A stretch of 64,000 nt of DNA, from NCBI GenBank assembly GCA_943735955.1, contig OX030962.1, positions 3,791,239 through 3,855,238 on the forward strand. Reading direction: 5' to 3'. The notes below the pieces were generated by a model. It ran no database searches. It was given only the letters and a program-made list of their open reading frames with translations, and was not told the origin of the DNA. Numbering within the stretch: position 1 is the first letter of the stretch; every line of letters begins with the position of its first letter. This document shows positions 62,801 to 64,000 of the stretch, one piece after another. Origin of the DNA: Piscicola geometra. Taxonomy: Eukaryota > Annelida > Clitellata > Hirudinida > Piscicolidae. Position numbers and translations under genes: made by a program.

Positions 62801-64000
62801 AGTGGTAGTGGTGATGGTAGAGTGGTAGTGGTGATGGTAGAGTGGTAGTGGTGATGATAGAGTGGTAGTGGTGATGGTAGAGTGGTAGTGATGATGGTAG
62901 AGTGGTAGTGGTGATGGTAGTAGTGGTAGTGGTGATGGTAGAGTGGTGGTTGTTGAAATACTCTTGAGGCTACAATGGTTTAAAGAATAATTGAATGGAT
63001 AAAAAATTAAACATAAAAAAACAATGATAACAACTGTAAATGTAGATTCTAATATGGAAAACAACCTCACTTCTCCTCCCACTTTACCTCATCCCCACCC
63101 TCACCTCATCCCCACCCTCACCTCCTCCCCACCCTCACCTCCTCCCCACCCTCACCTCCTCCCCACCCTCACCTCATCCCCACCCTCACCTCCTTCCCAC
63201 CCTCACCTCATCCCCACCCTCACCTCCTCCCCACCCTCACCTCCTCCCCACCCTCACCTCATCCCCATCCTCACCTCCTCCCCACCCTCACCTCCTCCCC
63301 ACCCTCACCTCATCCCCACCCTCACCTCCTCCCCACCCTCACCTCCTCCACACCCTCACCTCCTCCCCACCCTCACCTCCTCCCCACCCTCACCTCATCC
63401 CCACCCTCACCTCCTCCCCACCCTCACCTCATCCCCACCCTCACCTCATCCCCACCCTCACCTCCTCCCCACCCTCACCTCCTCCCCACCCTCACCTCCT
63501 CCCCACCCTCACCTCCTCCCCACCCTCACCTCATCCCCACCCTCACCTCCTCCCCACCCTCACCTCATCCCCACCCTCACCTCCTCCCCACCCTCACCTC
63601 CTCCCCACCCTCACCTCCCCCCCACCCTCACCTCCTCCCCACCCTCACCTCCTCCCCACCCTCACCTCCTCCCCACCCTCACCTCCTCCCCACCCTCACC
63701 TCATCCCCACCCTCACCTCCTCCCCACCCTCACCTCATCCCCACCCTCACCTCCTCCCCACCCTCACCTCCTCCCCACCCTCACCTCCTCCCCACCCTCA
63801 CCTCCCCCCCACCCTCACCTCCTCCCCACCCTCACCTCCTCCCCACCCTCACCTCCTCCCCACCCTCACCTCCTCCCCACCCTCACCTCCTCCTTGCCAA
63901 TATCAGAAACGAGTTGTTTGGCACGCGAAGACAAGTCAGCCAACCTCACGTACTTAAGGGCAGCCTGCGCGTAAGACTGTTGCTTCAAGAGGCGGTGTGT
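49299..64000 (-). CDS. ZW10: Centromere/kinetochore protein ZW10, 3' part, ten exons
   Basis: Ten exons on the - strand splice by GT-AG introns with matching phases: 64000-63887 (continues off the window), 60788-60650, 60437-60302, 59996-58593, 58456-58314, 57524-57159, 51396-51320, 51107-51050, 50784-50641, 50077-49299 (TGA). The coding total is 3,360 nt, 1,119 residues, no stop. Order and content follow animal ZW10 from about human residue 130 to the end, for example '[20 protein letters not shown]', '[14 protein letters not shown]' and '[14 protein letters not shown]' with 'IADRWASG' and '[13 protein letters not shown]' at the C-terminus. ZW10 acts in the RZZ (Rod-ZW10-Zwilch) complex, which recruits dynein and Mad1/Mad2 to kinetochores, and in the NRZ complex, which tethers Golgi-to-ER vesicles. 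The human protein has 779 residues. The excess comes from in-frame low-complexity tracts. Exon 59996-58593 could hide small introns, but its frame is open throughout. Confidence 0.92.
49557..50030 (-). repeat. In-frame 15-bp minisatellite coding TTHPT
   Basis: Units of GGGTGGGTGGTTGTA (+ strand), about 31 copies in perfect 15-bp register. The G-rich strand has many GGG runs and could form quadruplexes. Confidence 0.95.
50078..50640. repeat. 28-bp minisatellite filling a ZW10 intron
   Basis: About 19 units of CAATAAATACCACCATACAACATCAGTA. The unit length is not a multiple of three. Confidence 0.96.
50641..50784 (-). CDS. ZW10: ZW10 exon
   Basis: 144 nt, phase 1 in and phase 1 out. It reads from '(G)[18 protein letters not shown]' to '[12 protein letters not shown]'. 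Acceptor ctgcag, donor G|gtgggt. Confidence 0.9.
50785..51049. repeat. ZW10 intron with (GAT)n and (GGTG)n
   Basis: 50938-51045 is GAT/ATG-rich with a weak dyad (gatcat/atgatc). 50800-50880 is GGTG- and GTGCAAGG-rich. Confidence 0.85.
51050..51107 (-). CDS. ZW10: ZW10 exon
   Basis: 58 nt, phase 0 in and phase 1 out: '[19 protein letters not shown]', matching the W-x2-VLP-x3-(F/Y) signature. The acceptor is the purine-rich ctccaag. Donor G|gtgagg. Confidence 0.9.
51320..51396 (-). CDS. ZW10: ZW10 exon
   Basis: 77 nt, phase 1 in and phase 0 out. It reads '(G)[18 protein letters not shown]' then 'VTRYLHK', aligning with the FSxxDD segment and following helix of animal ZW10. Donor AAG|gtggtc. 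Confidence 0.88.
51400..51992. repeat. (TTG)n microsatellite, left of the LINE
   Basis: About 590 bp of TTG with GAGG, GTGG and TAG variants. On the ZW10 strand it is (AAC)n and directly precedes the acceptor cacag of the next exon, so this acceptor lacks a normal polypyrimidine tract. Confidence 0.95.
52151..53644 (-). pseudogene. LINE RT thumb, RNase H and zinc knuckle
   Basis: A 497-codon frame. The first part has '[14 protein letters not shown]' and '[15 protein letters not shown]', the usual RT palm/thumb blocks. RNase H is readable from 'VIYTDGSVG' (first Asp) through '[12 protein letters not shown]' (Glu), '[13 protein letters not shown]' (Asp) and '[18 protein letters not shown]' (final Asp). 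It ends with '[14 protein letters not shown]' where a TGA interrupts a C-x2-C-x8-H-x3-C knuckle. Confidence 0.9.
53646..55248 (-). pseudogene. LINE reverse transcriptase domain
   Basis: After the SINE the frame resumes with the end of the endonuclease ('LSSDHFPIV') and a long basic linker. The RT follows: '[20 protein letters not shown]', '[18 protein letters not shown]', '[11 protein letters not shown]', '[20 protein letters not shown]' and the catalytic 'YADD'. It runs out of frame shortly after YADD, near 53645, by a single-base indel. Confidence 0.9.
55249..55450 (+). mobile_element. tRNA-derived SINE inserted in the LINE
   Basis: The head 55261-55332 can form a 7-bp acceptor stem (GGTTGGC/GCCAACC) and has A-box-like TGGCTTAGATGG and B-box-like GTTCAAATCC sequences. 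A middle region with a 'catatacctagtgtatatg' dyad follows. The tail is 'GTGCCCGGGCGCTATATAAA' plus a T/A-rich end. Its final GGGCGCTATA matches the 3' end of the L2 element at 41659. The insertion orientation is opposite to the LINE. Confidence 0.82.
55451..56140 (-). pseudogene. LINE apurinic-type endonuclease domain
   Basis: The frame continues the second zinc finger ('[15 protein letters not shown]') and enters the endonuclease: '[20 protein letters not shown]' (N of the first motif), 'VVLMQESKL' (catalytic Glu), '[10 protein letters not shown]' and '[15 protein letters not shown]' (D-x-N motif). It is cut by the SINE right after 'DSNA'. Confidence 0.85.
56141..56629 (-). pseudogene. LINE N-terminal region: 2A-like motif and PHD fingers
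   Basis: 162 codons. Residues 28-40 are basic. Residues 55-71 read '[17 protein letters not shown]'. The first zinc finger follows (CGSC, CGGC, H-x2-C, C-x3-C spacing), then an acidic linker and the start of a second finger (CAKC). The TGA at 56141 cuts the second finger; the same frame continues in the next feature, so one nonsense mutation explains the break. PHD-type fingers are known in this group of LINEs. Confidence 0.82.
56417..56443 (-). other. 2A-like ribosome-skipping motif (GDVHPNPGP)
   Basis: Matches the 2A core D-(V/I)-E-x-N-P-G-P except for His in place of Glu, after a leucine-containing stretch as in 2A peptides. Functional 2A sequences at the N-terminus of LINE ORFs are documented for trypanosome L1Tc and several invertebrate elements. 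Whether the His variant works is not known from this sequence. Confidence 0.6.
56636..57110. repeat. (TTG)n microsatellite, right of the LINE
   Basis: TTG-rich DNA with GAGG and GTGG variants, continuing with ATGGATGGTTGTTGTG repeats to 57060. It is the same repeat type as 51400-51992, from which it is separated by the LINE. Confidence 0.9.
57159..57524 (-). CDS. ZW10: ZW10 exon
   Basis: 366 nt, phase 1 in and phase 1 out. It starts with the conserved '(A)[19 protein letters not shown]' segment, carries an Asn-rich expansion (57395-57450), then '[20 protein letters not shown]' and '[12 protein letters not shown]'. Donor G|gtgcgt. Confidence 0.85.
57600..58075. repeat. 14/28-bp minisatellite in a ZW10 intron
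   Basis: Units GGTGGATGGATGAT and GGTGGATGGAGGAA alternate as a 28-bp higher-order unit. Confidence 0.93.
58314..58456 (-). CDS. ZW10: ZW10 exon
   Basis: 143 nt, phase 2 in and phase 1 out. It reads from '[19 protein letters not shown]' to 'RRCYHYVVE' and matches the helical region before the conserved His-Phe-Asn-Asp motif. The donor is G|gttttg. The downstream frame stays open by chance into an acidic stretch and is not needed. Confidence 0.9.
58457..58592 (-). other. ZW10 intron with (ATC)n and a C10 tract
   Basis: Short intron. The polypyrimidine tract before the acceptor gaacag is a run of ten or more C residues (a G run on the + strand at about 58468-58479). Confidence 0.8.
58593..59996 (-). 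CDS. ZW10: ZW10 large exon with four repeat expansions
   Basis: 1,404 nt without a stop, phase 2 in and phase 2 out. Conserved segments ('[19 protein letters not shown]', '[15 protein letters not shown]', '[17 protein letters not shown]', '[15 protein letters not shown]', '[11 protein letters not shown]', 'RLDVPACLV') alternate with poly-Asn (about 59821-59900), two poly-Ser tracts (about 59672-59745 and 59531-59600), HPST repeats (59107-59440) and a His run (about 58750-58880). On the transcribed strand the HPST, TCA and similar tracts contain no GT, so they offer no splice donor. A donor-like gac|gtgagaata near 59780 leaves room for one hidden intron. Confidence 0.75.
59107..59440 (-). repeat. 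In-frame 12-bp repeat coding HPST
   Basis: GATGGATGGGTG-type 12-mers (+ strand), about 28 units, read as His-Pro-Ser-Thr on the ZW10 strand with the frame kept open across the array. Confidence 0.93.
60005..60245. repeat. (GAT)n intronic microsatellite
   Basis: GAT/GATG-rich repeats with a recurring 'aaatagtgatgaa' motif fill the intron between exons 60302 and 59996. Confidence 0.9.
60302..60437 (-). CDS. ZW10: ZW10 exon
   Basis: 136 nt, phase 1 in and phase 2 out. It reads from '(D)[17 protein letters not shown]' to '[11 protein letters not shown]'. The donor is the weak AA|gtctct. The phase agrees with the next acceptor (cacag|C at 59996), which restores an Asn codon. Confidence 0.85.
60445..60535. 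repeat. (GT)n and G-rich intronic repeat
   Basis: GT repeats with GGGGGAGG interruptions fill the intron between exons 60650 and 60437. On the transcribed strand this gives a CA-rich tract before the acceptor 'catacag'. Confidence 0.9.
60650..60788 (-). CDS. ZW10: ZW10 exon
   Basis: 139 nt, phase 0 in and phase 1 out. It reads from '[20 protein letters not shown]' to 'RTTPRKSR', with acceptor acccag and donor gtgtgt. Confidence 0.9.
60890..62950. repeat. 20-bp minisatellite, about 2 kb
   Basis: About 100 units of GTGGTAGTGGTGATGGTAGA with A/G variants. Between 61141 and 62240 the array is in perfect 20-bp register. It fills most of the ZW10 intron between exons 63887 and 60788. Confidence 0.96.
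63072..63886 (-). repeat. 17-bp minisatellite containing the 5' splice site
   Basis: About 47 units of CCTCACCTCCTCCCCAC (+ strand). On the transcribed strand each unit reads GAGGTGAGGGTGGGGAG, and the first unit overlaps the real exon end and donor. About 40 further perfect donor-like GAG|GTGAGG sites follow in tandem. Confidence 0.95.
63887..64000 (-). CDS. ZW10: ZW10 exon (partial at window edge)
   Basis: 38 codons, starting '[18 protein letters not shown]' and ending 'LVSDIGKEE', in phase 0, with donor GAG|gtgagg. The N-terminal coiled-coil exons lie outside the window. Confidence 0.88.

Noticed and set aside
60881..63082. 733-codon - strand ORF of [19 protein letters not shown] repeats
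   Set aside because: 20-bp minisatellite in a ZW10 intron. The flanking exons splice around it in phase, and the array has no conserved core.
63024..63974. 316-codon + strand ORF of [12 protein letters not shown] repeats
   Set aside because: Antisense of the 17-bp donor-site minisatellite and the first ZW10 exon.

Overview
This is an animal nuclear genome window (spliced genes, non-LTR retrotransposons, hAT and piggyBac elements, a tRNA-derived SINE, very abundant simple repeats). The species cannot be fixed from the sequence. The repeat families fit an invertebrate such as a mollusc, crustacean or annelid. Two host genes were recognised by translating and splicing by eye. LSM4 lies on the + strand near 40.6-41.4 kb. 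The 3' two thirds of the kinetochore and vesicle-tethering gene ZW10 lies on the - strand and fills 49.3-64.0 kb, running off the right edge.

Layout. 1-8.5 kb is AT-rich sequence with decayed transposons: a ZMYM-type hAT pseudogene split by a 1.6 kb piggyBac insertion, a hAT end fragment, and CR1-like and RTE-like LINE pieces. 8.5-27.6 kb is a mosaic in which an 18-bp satellite (TATAGACTGTATAGTCTG) separates gene-like modules. One block of about 7.7 kb plus satellite is tandemly duplicated with a 9,549 bp offset. It carries a 680-codon ORF that may derive from a negative-strand RNA virus nucleoprotein (tentative), a 166-codon ORF of unknown origin, and LINE and DNA-transposon debris. 27.6-35.2 kb is a second tandem array of 2,108 bp units. 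Each unit fuses the last 300 codons of the same nucleoprotein-like gene to a Penelope-like fragment, a perfect 74-bp palindrome and a poly-Q ORF start. 35.2-38.6 kb is transposon debris and AT-rich DNA. At 38.7-44.8 kb a pair of inverted repeats of about 670 bp brackets LSM4 and an L2-type LINE that landed inside a SINE. 44.8-48.3 kb holds a hAT MITE with a perfect target duplication and a second, unsplit copy of the ZMYM hAT.

ZW10 (49.3-64 kb) can be modelled as ten exons with nine GT-AG introns and consistent phases: 3,360 coding nt with no stop. Its introns are almost entirely minisatellite and microsatellite, plus one 4.6 kb EN-RT-RNaseH LINE with its own SINE insertion. Several exons carry in-frame low-complexity expansions (poly-N, poly-S, HPST, TTHPT). 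The expansions inside exons have unit lengths divisible by three, while most intronic arrays (17, 20, 28 bp) do not.

No bacterial operon, CRISPR array, rRNA or functional tRNA gene was seen. The assignments of the nucleoprotein-like, 166-codon and poly-Q ORFs are open. The near-identity of the tandem copies means the array structure should be tested against long reads.
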